DNA of 64,000 bases from Paraburkholderia oxyphila NBRC 105797 (GTDB lineage Bacteria > Pseudomonadota > Gammaproteobacteria > Burkholderiales > Burkholderiaceae), in NCBI RefSeq assembly GCF_000685075.1, contig NZ_BAYD01000008.1, positions 62,001 to 126,000 of the forward strand, written 5' to 3'. Shown piece by piece: positions 1 through 8,632 of the stretch (within the stretch, counting starts at the first letter, position 1; the number at the start of each line of letters is the position of its first letter). The position numbers and the translations under genes were made by a program. The notes below the pieces were generated by a model. That model searched no databases. It was not told where the DNA came from and was given only the letters and a program-made list of their open reading frames with translations.

Positions 1-115
1 CCACGCCGTCCGACGGCCGCGCCACGTCGAGGTGCGATGCGCCCTCGTCCACCAGCGAGCCGCCGATGAAATGGCCGCTCTTGACAACGACTGCGCCGGG
101 ATCGAACTGGTCCAT
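1..115 (-). CDS. Aldehyde dehydrogenase, N-terminal fragment (runs off the left edge)
   Basis: The minus strand reads from an ATG at 115 through 38 codons to the window edge. The peptide runs MDQFDPGAVVVKSGHFIGG and then SLVDEGASHLDVARPSDGV. The pattern of a short 'GxFIGGxxV' strand followed by 'xxVxRPSDG' is typical of the first 40 residues of NAD(P)-dependent aldehyde dehydrogenases. The catalytic domain lies outside the window, so substrate cannot be judged. The start at 115 is preferred over an in-frame ATG at 124 because an AGGA sequence sits about nine bases before it. The GNAT gene at 375 is divergent and may share the intergenic promoter region. Confidence 0.7.
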   Translation of the reverse strand, partial: MDQFDPGAVVVKSGHFIGGSLVDEGASHLDVARPSDGV

Positions 116-374
116 GGATGGCATTCCTCGAATGGTCTCGATGGAATACATCGTAGGGCCACCCCCGCCGCATATTTCGCCGACAAAATTGCCCAATCAG
201 CAGATTCGACGCGTTATGGGCCGCCAGACCGCGCGTTTTGCATTGCACCAGCGGCGCACGCACGGCGAGCGCGGCCCGCACGGTGCGCGGGCGCAAAACA
301 GGAAGATCGTCCTAGTCAGCCAGAACGGCCAATGCGATAGTCACGGTACGCGTATACAGAATGAGGAGGCCGGC

Positions 375-1247
375 GTGTCCGACCCAACTCCAGGCAGCGA
401 CATCACCTTGCGGGCCTATACAACCGACGACCTGAGCGCCGCCCATGCGCTATCTGCGGCCGTGCGCTGGCGCCACCGTCCTGAAGACTGGCGCTTCGCC
501 GCGCGTATCGGCGACGGGATCGTTGCCGTGGACGAAAGCGGCGCCATTGTCGGCACCGCGTTCGCGTGGGCCTTCGGCCCCAACGCGGCCACGCTCGGCA
601 TGCTGATCGTGAAGCCCAGCCATCAGCGCTGCGGCATCGGCCGGGCCATGATCGAGCACTGGATGCAGGCACTGGATTCGCGCACGCTGCTGCTCCATGC
701 AAGCGATGCGGGCTTGCCGCTCGTCGAGCGGCTCGGCTTCACGCGCACCGGGCGCATCCATCAGCACCAGGGCGCGGCGTTCCAGCCGCCGCTCGTCTCG
801 CTGCCGGCGGGCGAGCGGCTGCGCCCGATCGGCGCGAGCGACCGGCCGCGCCTGATCGAGCTGGCCACGCGCGCAAGCGGCCTCGATCGCTCGGACATGC
901 TGCCGAAACTGCTGGAGACCGCGAGCGGCATCGCGCTCGACCGCGACGGCACGCTCATCGGCTTCGCGCTGTTTCGCCGCTTCGGCGACGGCCACGTGAT
1001 CGGCCCCGTGATCGCCCCGGACTCGCCCGACGCGTGCCGCGCGAAGGCGCTGATCAGCCATTGGCTCGCGTCCAACGCCGGCATGTTCGTGCGCATCGAC
1101 ACGCCGGTCGATCTCGGTCTGTCCGACTGGATCGAAAGCGTGGGGCTGCCGCTCGTGGACACCATCGAGAAGACGGAGCGCGGCGCCCCGCTACCCGTGG
1201 ATACGGAATTCAAACAGTTCGCGATCACGAGCCAGGCGGTGTGGTGA
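375..1247 (+). CDS. GNAT family N-acetyltransferase, two-domain
   Basis: A 290-residue cytoplasmic protein. Residues of about 15-135 form a GNAT fold. The stretch MLIVKPSHQRCGIGRAM holds the Q/R-x-x-G-x-G/A acetyl-CoA pyrophosphate-binding loop, here QRCGIGRA. The second half (about 150-290) looks like the C-terminal GNAT-like half found in tandem acetyltransferases and lacks a clear acetyl-CoA loop. The GTG start at 375 is chosen because GAGGAGG ends five bases upstream; the open frame extends much further 5' but without a comparable ribosome site. The acceptor substrate is unknown. It lies divergent to the aldehyde dehydrogenase. Confidence 0.8.
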   Translation: MSDPTPGSDITLRAYTTDDLSAAHALSAAVRWRHRPEDWRFAARIGDGIVAVDESGAIVGTAFAWAFGPNAATLGMLIVKPSHQRCGIGRAMIEHWMQALDSRTLLLHASDAGLPLVERLGFTRTGRIHQHQGAAFQPPLVSLPAGERLRPIGASDRPRLIELATRASGLDRSDMLPKLLETASGIALDRDGTLIGFALFRRFGDGHVIGPVIAPDSPDACRAKALISHWLASNAGMFVRIDTPVDLGLSDWIESVGLPLVDTIEKTERGAPLPVDTEFKQFAITSQAVW

Positions 1248-1276
1248 TGATTGGCGGGACCCGCCAGGCGCTGTGC

Positions 1277-1429
1277 TCACGCCAGCTTGATTGCCATGGC
1301 GCCCAGCAGAATGACCATCGCGGCAAAAGGACAGCCGGGCTCATGCCGCGCCTTGAGAACGAACATCGAGACGACCCCGGCAAAGAGAACGGGCAGCCGC
1401 AACTCCTTGACGAGGCGCCGAGCGTTTCG
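1277..1429 (-). pseudogene. Possible C-terminal remnant of a small membrane protein
   Basis: Directly after the stop of the hydrolase gene the same minus-strand frame stays open for 50 codons, ending at a TGA at 1277. The peptide contains LRLPVLFAGVVSMFVLK and later FAAMVILLGAMAIKLA, two hydrophobic segments separated by a short charged loop. There is no start codon with a ribosome site of its own, so this looks like the tail of a lost membrane protein gene rather than a working gene. I do not recognise the family. Chance open frame is a real alternative. Confidence 0.25.
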
Positions 1430-2200
1430 TCATTCCTTGCCGGACTGCGTCGCGGCCTGCTCGATCAGCTTCGCCACGTCGGCCGGATGCGACATATAGG
1501 CCACGTGGCTCGAGTCGATCTCGACCGTCTTGCTGCCCGCGCGCTGGGTCATGAAGCGCTCCAGGTCGGGATTGATCGCGCGATCGGCCGTTGCGACGAC
1601 CGCCCAGCTCGGCTTCGTCCTCCACGCGGCATGCGTGATTGGCATACCGAACGATTGCGCGGCGGGCGTCACCTGCGAGATGGCCATGAAGCGGGTCTCG
1701 GCCGCGGGCAAGTCGGCGGCGAAATCCTCGTGGAAATCGGCTGGATCGATATACAGATGGCCGTCGGCGGTCGCCTTGATGGCCTTGGTTGCGGGCGGCA
1801 TCTTTCTGGTCAGCTCGAGTGGGCTTTCTCCCGTGTCCGGCTGGAACGCGGCCACGTAGACGAGCCCTGCAACCTTGTTGTCGTTGCCGGCCTCGGTCAC
1901 CACCGCGCCGCCGTAGCTGTGGCCGACGAGGATGCTCGGGCCGTCCTGCGCATCGATCACGCGGGTGGTGGCCTGCACGTCGTCGCCGAACGAGGTTTCA
2001 GGCTCCTGCACGACGGAGACCTTGTAGCCGTCGCGCGTGAGGATCTTCGACACGGCCTGCCAGCCCGAGCCGTCGGCAAAATAGCCGTGTACGAGGACGA
2101 TGTTCTTCACGGGCGCGGCCACGGCTGCGTGTGTGCCGAGGGCTGTGACAAAAAAGGCGACTGCGGCGGCGGCACGGCTTATCTGCGTGGGGATCTTCAT
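1430..2200 (-). CDS. Secreted alpha/beta hydrolase
   Basis: A 256-residue alpha/beta hydrolase with a signal peptide (basic start, hydrophobic stretch AAAAVAFFVTALG, cleavage near THAAVA-A). The first strand and oxyanion loop is NIVLVHGYFADGSGW. The nucleophile elbow is VGHSYGGAV, with Ser as nucleophile. The late SSHVAYMSHP segment should carry the catalytic His. This is the class of small periplasmic esterase-like hydrolases common in Burkholderiaceae; the substrate is unknown. The ATG at 2200 is preferred to the one at 2206 because GAGGAG sits seven bases before it and almost touches the other. Confidence 0.82.
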   Translation of the reverse strand: MKIPTQISRAAAAVAFFVTALGTHAAVAAPVKNIVLVHGYFADGSGWQAVSKILTRDGYKVSVVQEPETSFGDDVQATTRVIDAQDGPSILVGHSYGGAVVTEAGNDNKVAGLVYVAAFQPDTGESPLELTRKMPPATKAIKATADGHLYIDPADFHEDFAADLPAAETRFMAISQVTPAAQSFGMPITHAAWRTKPSWAVVATADRAINPDLERFMTQRAGSKTVEIDSSHVAYMSHPADVAKLIEQAATQSGKE

Positions 2201-2285
2201 TTTCATGCTCCTCAGGGTGGGTAGTGCGAAAGCATCGTCCTGTGTCTACGGCGCTTCGTGCCGAAGCGGTCGACGGCCGCTGCGT

Positions 2286-2855
2286 TCAGGTCCGCTCGAA
2301 ATAACCACACAGGCGGCCGCGCGCGATGATCTTCCCGTCGAGCGCCGGCACCATCTCCTCGCGCTTTGCACCCGGCCGAATACCGGAAGGCTGAGCCAGC
2401 GCGTAGAGTTGAAACAGGTAACGATGCGGACCATGCGCCACCAACGCGCGGGGACCGCTATAGCCGGGCCTGCGGAACGTGGAGAGCCCGTAGGTGATGC
2501 CAGGCGCGCCCCCTTCTGCCGACAGCGCCCCTTCGCCCAGCCCGCCGGGGACGGGCTGCGGGATCGACGCGATCAAATGGACGAATGGGCGGCGCAGAGG
2601 CGCATCGGGGTCTTCCATCACCATGACCAGTTCGGCCGCATGAGCGGGTACGCCGCTCCATGAAAAGGCAGGCGACACGTTATCCCCAACGCCTTTCCCC
2701 GCAAATCTGCGGGGAATCGGCATGCCGTCTTCGAACGCCGGGCTCGCCAGCCGAAGCGAGGCTTCACCGGGAGACGGCGGCAACTCGTTCCATAGAAGAT
2801 GTCGGTCACCTGCGCGCCGACCGCGCAATAGCTTGCCAATGATGTGGGAGATCAT
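2286..2855 (-). CDS. YbhB/YbcL family Raf-kinase-inhibitor-like (PEBP) protein
   Basis: A 189-residue PEBP-fold protein. Diagnostic motifs are SPAFSWSGVP, then VMVMEDPDAP and FVHLIASIP, which together line the family's small anion-binding pocket, followed by HRYLFQLYAL, the second PEBP signature. No signal peptide is obvious. The bacterial YbhB/YbcL family has no firmly assigned role. The gene stands alone between the hydrolase and the BON gene on the same strand, with about 85 bases on either side, so it may be a single unit. Confidence 0.88.
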   Translation of the reverse strand: MISHIIGKLLRGRRAGDRHLLWNELPPSPGEASLRLASPAFEDGMPIPRRFAGKGVGDNVSPAFSWSGVPAHAAELVMVMEDPDAPLRRPFVHLIASIPQPVPGGLGEGALSAEGGAPGITYGLSTFRRPGYSGPRALVAHGPHRYLFQLYALAQPSGIRPGAKREEMVPALDGKIIARGRLCGYFERT

Positions 2856-2938
2856 TATTCGTCACTCACGTCAGCGTCTGAACCTGACCGACACGGGGTC
2901 GTGCCGTCCCAAACGATAAAGCCGGACTGAATGCCATC

Positions 2939-3292
2939 TCAGCCGTCGATACTGCGCACCCGCAGGTCGTTTTTCACCGACGTAACGCCTTCAACACCGC
3001 TCGCTACCCGGCCAGCCAGATCGACCTGCTGGGCATCCGGCACGGACCCTTGAAGCGTCACGAAGCCGCTGCGCGCACGAACCGTGACATTGGTGATGTC
3101 GAGGCCTTTGGCCTTCGCGAGTACGCGGCGCACCTTCTTTTGCAGCGCGCGGTCGGCTGCCTTGACGGTCTTCGCACTGGCCGGGGCTTCCGGCACATTC
3201 GCAGCGACGGTCCCGTCCTGCGCGAACGCGCCCAGCGTTGCCGACAACAACAAAGAGATGCAGGCGGCCTTCGCAACGGCAAGTGGCTTCAT
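2939..3292 (-). CDS. Periplasmic BON-domain protein (OsmY-like)
   Basis: A 117-residue exported protein. Residues 1-24 form a signal peptide ending ALGAFAQ-like. The rest is a linker and one BON domain: ALQKKVRRVLAKAKGLDITNV, then VTVRARSGFVTLQGSV and GVEGVTSVKNDLRV, the usual alpha-beta-alpha-beta-beta pattern with the VTLxGxV strand. BON domains are thought to bind phospholipid or envelope surfaces, as in OsmY. The ATG at 3292 follows GGAGACGCCA. An AT-rich dyad at 3314-3335 sits right over the promoter region. Confidence 0.88.
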   Translation of the reverse strand: MKPLAVAKAACISLLLSATLGAFAQDGTVAANVPEAPASAKTVKAADRALQKKVRRVLAKAKGLDITNVTVRARSGFVTLQGSVPDAQQVDLAGRVASGVEGVTSVKNDLRVRSIDG

Positions 3293-3313
3293 TGGCGTCT
3301 CCTTTCATACAAT

Positions 3314-3335
3314 GTTGTAATGTCATTATATCAAC
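3314..3335. promoter_or_regulatory. Candidate operator, GTTG-N14-CAAC dyad (copy 1)
   Basis: A 22-base AT-rich element with GTTG and CAAC ends, 22 bases upstream of the BON gene start. It matches the element at 3417-3438 at about 14 of 22 positions in the same orientation. The two flank the divergent BON and porin promoters. This is an inference from the repeated pattern; no regulator is assigned. Confidence 0.35.
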
Positions 3336-3416
3336 TAAACCGCATTTGCCAACACCGTCCGCAGCATTCCCTGGTGCTTCTGGCAGTCTCCGCGTAAACC
3401 CCGCTGATTATGTCAT

Positions 3417-3438
3417 GTTGTCATGGTAATAATACAAC
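3417..3438. promoter_or_regulatory. Candidate operator, GTTG-N14-CAAC dyad (copy 2)
   Basis: Second copy of the GTTG-N14-CAAC element, 108 bases upstream of the porin start at 3546. The outer arms GTTGT and ACAAC are exact inverted repeats here. Its presence upstream of both divergent genes suggests common control. Confidence 0.35.
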
Positions 3439-3545
3439 TAGAGGCAGGATTCCGCGGTGTCGCTGGGTGGGTTAGCCGTCGGCCAGCGACTTCCGGATCG
3501 ATTCATTCTTTCAGATTAATTCGTATAACTAATCAGGAGGCAGGA

Positions 3546-4655
3546 ATGAGAATCCGTGTGGTGAAGTCCAGTTTGCAGACGATTGCAACAGCAGTGATGC
3601 TGGCTTCGGCCAACGTCGGCTGGGCGCAGAGCAGCGTCACGTTGTATGGAACGGTCGATGGCGGATTGCTGTATCTGAACAAAACCGGGAGCGAGGCCAA
3701 TCAGCGCAACAACGGCAGCCTCTTCGGCTTTACCAGCAGCGGGCTGTCGCCCAGTATATTCGGGCTGCTGGGGCACGAGGACCTGGGCGGCGGCTACAAG
3801 GCCAACTTCAATCTCGTGAGCGGGATCAGCGTCGCCAATGGCGGATTCGACAACACGAATGGCAACCTCTTTGGCCGGCAGGCGTGGGTGTCGATATCCA
3901 GCCCGTACGGCGAGGCCGCGTTCGGCCTGCAATACTCGCCCTTCGAGGTCGCCTTGTTCGAATCCGACCCGCGCAGTTTTTCCCAGTTCGGAAGCTCGAT
4001 CGTCGTCTATGCGGACAATGTGGGCACCGGCACTTTCGTGTCGAATGCCATTTCCTGGTCCAGTCCGACGGTTGCCGGATTCACCGCCCGGGCGCTGGTC
4101 GCGCTCGGTGGCGTGGCCGGCGATTTCCGCGCCGGCTTTCAGTATTCCGGCAGCCTCAAGTATCAGTTCGGCGGACTCATGCTGAACGCGGCCATCCTGG
4201 ACGAATCGCAAAGCGACGACAAGGCGCTGAACCTTTCCGCCTTCACGATGCCGGTCGTAGCGAAGACGTTCGGCGCGGCGTACAACTTCTCCAGCGTCAC
4301 CGTGAAGGCATCGTTCACGACCTACGACGCCCCGCGTCTGCTCGTGGGCGGCGCCCGCTTTGGCGGCGCCAACCATGTCTACAACGCGGGGCTGAACTGG
4401 CACGCGCTCCCTCAACTCGACGTCGACGCCGGCGCCTGGTACATTCGTGATCCGCACGAATCCGCCAATCACGCGATCACGTCCACGCTGGGAACGACCT
4501 ACTACCTCTCCAAAAACACCAGCCTCTACGCCCAGTTCGGCGTAACCGACAATCACGGCAACGAAAGCATCGGACTCACGGTCGAAGACGGCGGCCTCGT
4601 TGGCGCCAAGGGCACGACGGTGGGTTTGAACACCGGCATCAAGCACACGTTCTGA
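3546..4655 (+). CDS. Outer membrane porin, Burkholderiales type
   Basis: A 369-residue general porin. The signal peptide ends ANVGWAQ, and the mature protein begins SSVTLYGTVDGGLLY, the standard first beta strand of the Burkholderia trimeric porins. The motif GHEDLGGGYKANF follows, then the first large strand pair ending LFGRQAWVSISSPYGEAAFG. The protein ends in phenylalanine (NTGIKHTF), the outer-membrane insertion signal. It should form a 16-strand channel for small hydrophilic solutes. The ATG at 3546 follows CAGGAGGCAGGA. It precedes the GntR gene and may supply the outer-membrane step for the dicarboxylate-type operon downstream. Confidence 0.93.
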   Translation: MRIRVVKSSLQTIATAVMLASANVGWAQSSVTLYGTVDGGLLYLNKTGSEANQRNNGSLFGFTSSGLSPSIFGLLGHEDLGGGYKANFNLVSGISVANGGFDNTNGNLFGRQAWVSISSPYGEAAFGLQYSPFEVALFESDPRSFSQFGSSIVVYADNVGTGTFVSNAISWSSPTVAGFTARALVALGGVAGDFRAGFQYSGSLKYQFGGLMLNAAILDESQSDDKALNLSAFTMPVVAKTFGAAYNFSSVTVKASFTTYDAPRLLVGGARFGGANHVYNAGLNWHALPQLDVDAGAWYIRDPHESANHAITSTLGTTYYLSKNTSLYAQFGVTDNHGNESIGLTVEDGGLVGAKGTTVGLNTGIKHTF

Positions 4656-4693
4656 GGCGCGCGAGAGAGGCAGTCCCGGTGGCAGACGTTTTC

Positions 4694-4711
4694 TTGTAAT
4701 ATCTACATGAC
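4694..4711. promoter_or_regulatory. Candidate GntR-type operator upstream of the regulator gene
   Basis: The 18 bases TTGTAATATCTACATGAC, 51 bases upstream of the GntR start, match the near-palindrome at 11646-11663 at 14 of 18 positions. Finding the same word before both the regulator gene and the operon it probably controls suggests an autoregulatory site for this GntR protein. Confidence 0.45.
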
Positions 4712-4761
4712 GCCTGCGCCGGTGTGCGGCGCACCCCAGACCAACCCCCGCTCCTTTCCCG

Positions 4762-5601
4762 ATGCCCACTACCGACCAGGCCCTCCCTCGTGCACGCGGC
4801 ACGCCGCTCCATCGGCAGATGTTTCTCGTCTTGCGCGAGCGGATCATTGCTGGCGAGTATCCGGCCGGCAGCCTGATCCCCAAGGAAGAAGACCTCTGCA
4901 CGATGTTCGGCGTCTCGCGCATCACCGTGCGCCGCACGCTGGCCGACCTCGAAGCGCAAGGCTTCGTGCAGCGCCGCCAGGGGCTTGGGACTTTCGTGCC
5001 CGCGGATCTGCCGGTGCCGCGCCAGGCCGCCACGCTCGGCTATGTCGACGCCCTGCACAAGACGGCGCTGGAAACCCGCGTCGAAGTCATCGGCGTCAAG
5101 CTCGAAGCCGTCCCCGCCCTCGTCGCCGCGCAATTGCAGCTCGAGCCGCAGGCGCAGGCCATCCACGCAGTCCGTCTGCGCAAAAGCGGCAACACGGTGT
5201 TGATGGTGTCCGACGCGTGGGTGCCCGAGCGCTACAGCAAGTGGGTCACAGCCGCCAGCCTGAAGAAGCAGGCACTCTACGAGATTCTGATGAGCCAGGG
5301 GGTGGCCTTCGGCCGGGTGATCCAGGAAGTCACGGCTGTCTCAGCCACGCCCACGCTGGCGCAGTGGCTCGACGTGGAGGTCGGCATGCCGCTCATGCGC
5401 GTCACGCGGATCGTCTACGACACCGACCAGACGCCGGTCCAGCATCTGACGATTACCGTGTCGCCCGAGCGCAGCCGCATCGTGACCGACATGCAGGCCG
5501 ACGCCATGAATACGCTGCGCACCGGCCAGATCGTGCACGATGTCGCGCATGGCAATGCCAGGCCGGCTGCCAGCGGCAGCCGACGGCGCGGCGCGGGCTG
5601 A
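4762..5601 (+). CDS. GntR family regulator, HutC/UTRA subfamily
   Basis: A 279-residue regulator. Residues of about 15-80 are the winged helix: PLHRQMFLVLRERIIAGEYPAG, LIPKEEDLCTMFGVSRITVRR and LADLEAQGFVQRRQGLGTFV. Residues of about 100-245 form a UTRA effector domain (VRLRKSGNTVLMVSDAWVPERYSK, LYEILMSQGVAFGRVIQEV, GMPLMRVTRIVYDTD). HutC-type proteins usually repress a catabolic operon until a small-molecule ligand binds. It is convergent with the MFS gene at 5644, the last gene of the operon reading from 11560. A shared operator-like word (4694 and 11646) supports control of that operon and itself. Confidence 0.9.
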   Translation: MPTTDQALPRARGTPLHRQMFLVLRERIIAGEYPAGSLIPKEEDLCTMFGVSRITVRRTLADLEAQGFVQRRQGLGTFVPADLPVPRQAATLGYVDALHKTALETRVEVIGVKLEAVPALVAAQLQLEPQAQAIHAVRLRKSGNTVLMVSDAWVPERYSKWVTAASLKKQALYEILMSQGVAFGRVIQEVTAVSATPTLAQWLDVEVGMPLMRVTRIVYDTDQTPVQHLTITVSPERSRIVTDMQADAMNTLRTGQIVHDVAHGNARPAASGSRRRGAG

Positions 5602-5643
5602 GCCAGGGCGCACCCCGTCGCCGGCAGAGTCCGCGCACGGCCG

Positions 5644-7077
5644 CTACTGCGCGAGCGACTCGAGCGAGCGGCCCTTCGTGGCCGGACCGAGCAGTGCGAT
5701 CACGCAGGCGTCGACGATCATGCACGATGCGATCAGCCACAGCGCCGCGGCGACGCCTCCGTGGCCCAGCGCCCAGGCCACCAGAAAGCCGCTGAAGATG
5801 CCCGAGAGCCGGCTCCACGAGTAGACGAAGCCAACGGCACGGGCCCGGATGCGCGTGGGGTAGAGCTCGGACTGATAGGCGTGGAATCCATACGAAAGCG
5901 TCGTTGCGCCCAGCGTCACGCACGCGCCGGTGAGCACGATCATGAGCGGTTCGCGCGCCTGCGCAAAGCATAGCCCCGCGCTCGCGACGAACAGTGACGA
6001 GACGACGATCTGCCATTTGCGTTCGAACCGGTCCCCGTATGCCATCGCGAGCAGCGGTCCAAGCGGCATGACAAGCGTCATGCCTAGCGTGTAGCCAAGG
6101 CTCGCTGCCACTTCCACGCCGCGATGGATCAGGAATGTCGGCACCCAGTTCGAAAATCCGTACAGCCCCACGGTCTGGAAGAGATGGAACAGGCACAGCA
6201 TCAAGGTTCTGGACCGGTAAGCAGGACTGAATACTTTCCGGAACCGCCCTGCTTCAACGCGCTCGCCCTCCTGCGCCTCCGGTTCCGGCAACGCGCCGCC
6301 CGCTTCGCGCGCCACGCGGGCCTCGAGCGCGGCCAGAACGGCCTCGGCCTCCTCGTGGCGGCCATGCGCGGCGAGCCAGCGAGGACTCTCGGGCAAACGC
6401 CGGCGGATGACCCAGATAAACAACGCGCCGACCGAACCGGACAGCACGACCCAGCGCCAGCCATCGAGGCCGAAGGGTGCGCGCGGCACGAGCTGCCATG
6501 AAAGGCCGGCGATCACCGGCACCGCAAGATAGGTAATGAGCTGATTCAGCGCGAAGGCGCGGCCGCGAATCCGTCTGGGCACGATCTCGCCCAGATAGCT
6601 GTCGATCGTCACCAGCTCTACGCCCAGGCCGATCCCGACCATCAACCGCCAGAAGTTCAGCCCGGCAGCGCCATGCTGAAACGCCATGATCGCCGCCGAC
6701 ACGGTGTACCACAGCAGCGCGAACGTGAACACCGCGCGCCGCCCCAGCCGGTCCGCGACCGTACCGAACAGCAAGGTGCCGATGAGCAGCCCGGCGAATG
6801 CCGCGGCGATGAAACTGGCGAGTCCGTCGAAGCTGAAGAATCCGCTCGTCGTCGCGCGCAGCACACCCGAGCGGATGATGCCCGGCGCGATATAGGCGGT
6901 CGAGAACAGTTCGTAGAACTCGAAAAAGCCACCCGTTGACAGCAGCACCACGGTCCACCAGACCGAGCGCGTGGCAGGCATTCGGTCCAGCCTCGCGCCG
7001 ATGCGACCCGTCGTCTCCTGCACGGCGGCAAGGTCCAGCACGGCAGCGTCTCGCAACGCGCCCGGTTTCGAAGCCAT
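5644..7077 (-). CDS. MFS transporter (metabolite:proton symporter type)
   Basis: A 477-residue inner-membrane carrier with 12 predicted helices in two halves. The loop between helices 2 and 3 is TVADRLGRRAVF, the MFS signature; the loop RRIRGRAFAL and the later LYPTRIRARAVG are the sugar/acid symporter motifs. The central loop is rich in Glu and Ala (about residues 230-265). The start at 7077 has GGAGGAGACG directly upstream; an in-frame ATG at 7122 overlaps the neighbouring gene. It is the last gene of the lyase/dehydratase operon, 37 bases after the PrpD-type gene, and probably imports that operon's organic-acid substrate. Confidence 0.88.
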   Translation of the reverse strand: MASKPGALRDAAVLDLAAVQETTGRIGARLDRMPATRSVWWTVVLLSTGGFFEFYELFSTAYIAPGIIRSGVLRATTSGFFSFDGLASFIAAAFAGLLIGTLLFGTVADRLGRRAVFTFALLWYTVSAAIMAFQHGAAGLNFWRLMVGIGLGVELVTIDSYLGEIVPRRIRGRAFALNQLITYLAVPVIAGLSWQLVPRAPFGLDGWRWVVLSGSVGALFIWVIRRRLPESPRWLAAHGRHEEAEAVLAALEARVAREAGGALPEPEAQEGERVEAGRFRKVFSPAYRSRTLMLCLFHLFQTVGLYGFSNWVPTFLIHRGVEVAASLGYTLGMTLVMPLGPLLAMAYGDRFERKWQIVVSSLFVASAGLCFAQAREPLMIVLTGACVTLGATTLSYGFHAYQSELYPTRIRARAVGFVYSWSRLSGIFSGFLVAWALGHGGVAAALWLIASCMIVDACVIALLGPATKGRSLESLAQ

Positions 7078-7114
7078 CGTCTCCTCCAGTCTTTTATCGT
7101 TGGGCCAGCGTGCT

Positions 7115-8572
7115 TCAGGCAAGGGCGTTCGCGACCGGCTGCGCGAGCAGCGCCAGCAGTTCGCGGGCGTCGTCGAGCCGCTCGAGGTTCAGCACCAGCG
7201 ATTCGATCTGCTTCTGGCGCGCCGTATCGATCACGCCACCGGTCAACGCCCTGAACTTCGCGACAATCGCCTCATTCGTCATCGGCTCGAGTGGCTCGCC
7301 ACGCGGATGCCGCAGCAGCATGGCCTCGTGGCTTCCATCGCTGAACGTCACACGCATGCGGACGGCGCCGCGCGCCAGCGGACCGTCCTCGTCGAACGAC
7401 GCATCGTGCGTCACCGTGATCTTGCGCATGAAGGCCCAGACGTCGTCGGCATCGATACGCGCCGGGCTGAACTGCTGCATCAGGGCGGCGCCATCGAGTG
7501 CGGCCACCGCCACCGCATAGGCCATGTTCATCTGCGCGCCGATGGGCGTGAGCGGGCGCTCGGCCTGCCAGCCGCCATGATGAAAGGCCGCACTTGCGCA
7601 CTCGAGCTCGATCGCCTCGATGTCGTCTGCCGTCACGCCACGGCGCGTCCGGATTTCGAGCATCGCGCCAATGGGGGCAAGCAACGCGCCCATGGCGGAG
7701 AACGGCTTGATGACGTAGCGCGGCGTTTCCCACCGCGCGCCCAGCTCGGCCGCGATCTGCGACGCGTCCGGGGCATGCCCTTCACCGAAGGTCGAAAGAA
7801 AGCCGCCGTATTCGCGCTCGAATACGCGCTTGATGCCCGTGTAGCCGCTGGCCGCAAGCGCGGCGGCGTAGAGGCCCGCGCGCGCCGCAAAGCCGTGGTG
7901 CATGCGCTTCGACATGGCCTCGAACTGCGCGGCCATGAGTCCGCCCGACTGCGTGGCGGCCAGCCCGAGCGCATCTTCGAATTGAGACGCGTCGAGTCCG
8001 CGCAGCCTGGCCGCCGCCGCCGCGCTCGCGTGCGTGCCGAACACTGCGCCCGAATGCCATCCCCGCGTCAGCATCTCCGAGCCGTGGAGCGCCAGTCCCA
8101 CGCGCGGCCCGACTTCGTAGCCCGCGATCGCCGCGAGCAGGAAGCGCTCGCCGCTCACGCCGCCCAACAGTTCGGTCGTTGCAAAGAGCGATGGCAGGAC
8201 GACCGAAGCCGCGTGCAGCGGCGCAAGCGGGTGGAAATCGTCGAGTTCGAATCCCTGAATGAACGTGCCGTTGAGCAGCGCGGCGGCCGGCGCGGGCGCG
8301 CAGCGTCCCCGGCCGATCAGCACGGATGCGCCGTTGCCTTCCATCTCGCACACGCTGTCTACCGCGCGCGTGGACCACGGCAGTTGCGCGCCCACCAGCG
8401 CACAGCCGATGCCGTCGAGTGTCAGATGCCTCGCGCGTTCGCTGACCGCCTGCGGGATGTCACCCGCCTGCAGCCCTGCCAGCCAGCTTGCGAGCGCGCC
8501 GGTCGGGCCCTGGGGATCGGTGGGGCCCGCAGTCTCTTTCACCGTATGCTGCACTTGATCTGCTATTCTCAT
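7115..8572 (-). CDS. MmgE/PrpD family protein (2-methylcitrate dehydratase-like)
   Basis: A 485-residue protein of the MmgE/PrpD family, which includes 2-methylcitrate dehydratase and iminodisuccinate epimerase. Family marks are LTLDGIGCALVGAQLPW, the loop ALLNGTFIQGFELDDFHPLAPLH and the domain-two segment WETPRYVIKPFSAMGALLAPI. Members dehydrate or isomerise branched hydroxy-di- or tricarboxylates. The ATG at 8572 has GGAG eight bases upstream; a GTG at 8581 is possible. Within the operon it sits between the LeuD-type subunit and the carrier. Its exact substrate cannot be read from the sequence. Confidence 0.88.
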   Translation of the reverse strand: MRIADQVQHTVKETAGPTDPQGPTGALASWLAGLQAGDIPQAVSERARHLTLDGIGCALVGAQLPWSTRAVDSVCEMEGNGASVLIGRGRCAPAPAAALLNGTFIQGFELDDFHPLAPLHAASVVLPSLFATTELLGGVSGERFLLAAIAGYEVGPRVGLALHGSEMLTRGWHSGAVFGTHASAAAAARLRGLDASQFEDALGLAATQSGGLMAAQFEAMSKRMHHGFAARAGLYAAALAASGYTGIKRVFEREYGGFLSTFGEGHAPDASQIAAELGARWETPRYVIKPFSAMGALLAPIGAMLEIRTRRGVTADDIEAIELECASAAFHHGGWQAERPLTPIGAQMNMAYAVAVAALDGAALMQQFSPARIDADDVWAFMRKITVTHDASFDEDGPLARGAVRMRVTFSDGSHEAMLLRHPRGEPLEPMTNEAIVAKFRALTGGVIDTARQKQIESLVLNLERLDDARELLALLAQPVANALA

Positions 8573-8632
8573 TTGTCTCACTCCATTTGCGACTGTGCGC
8601 GTTCGATTATGTTCGCTATCCTGAGTATTGAT

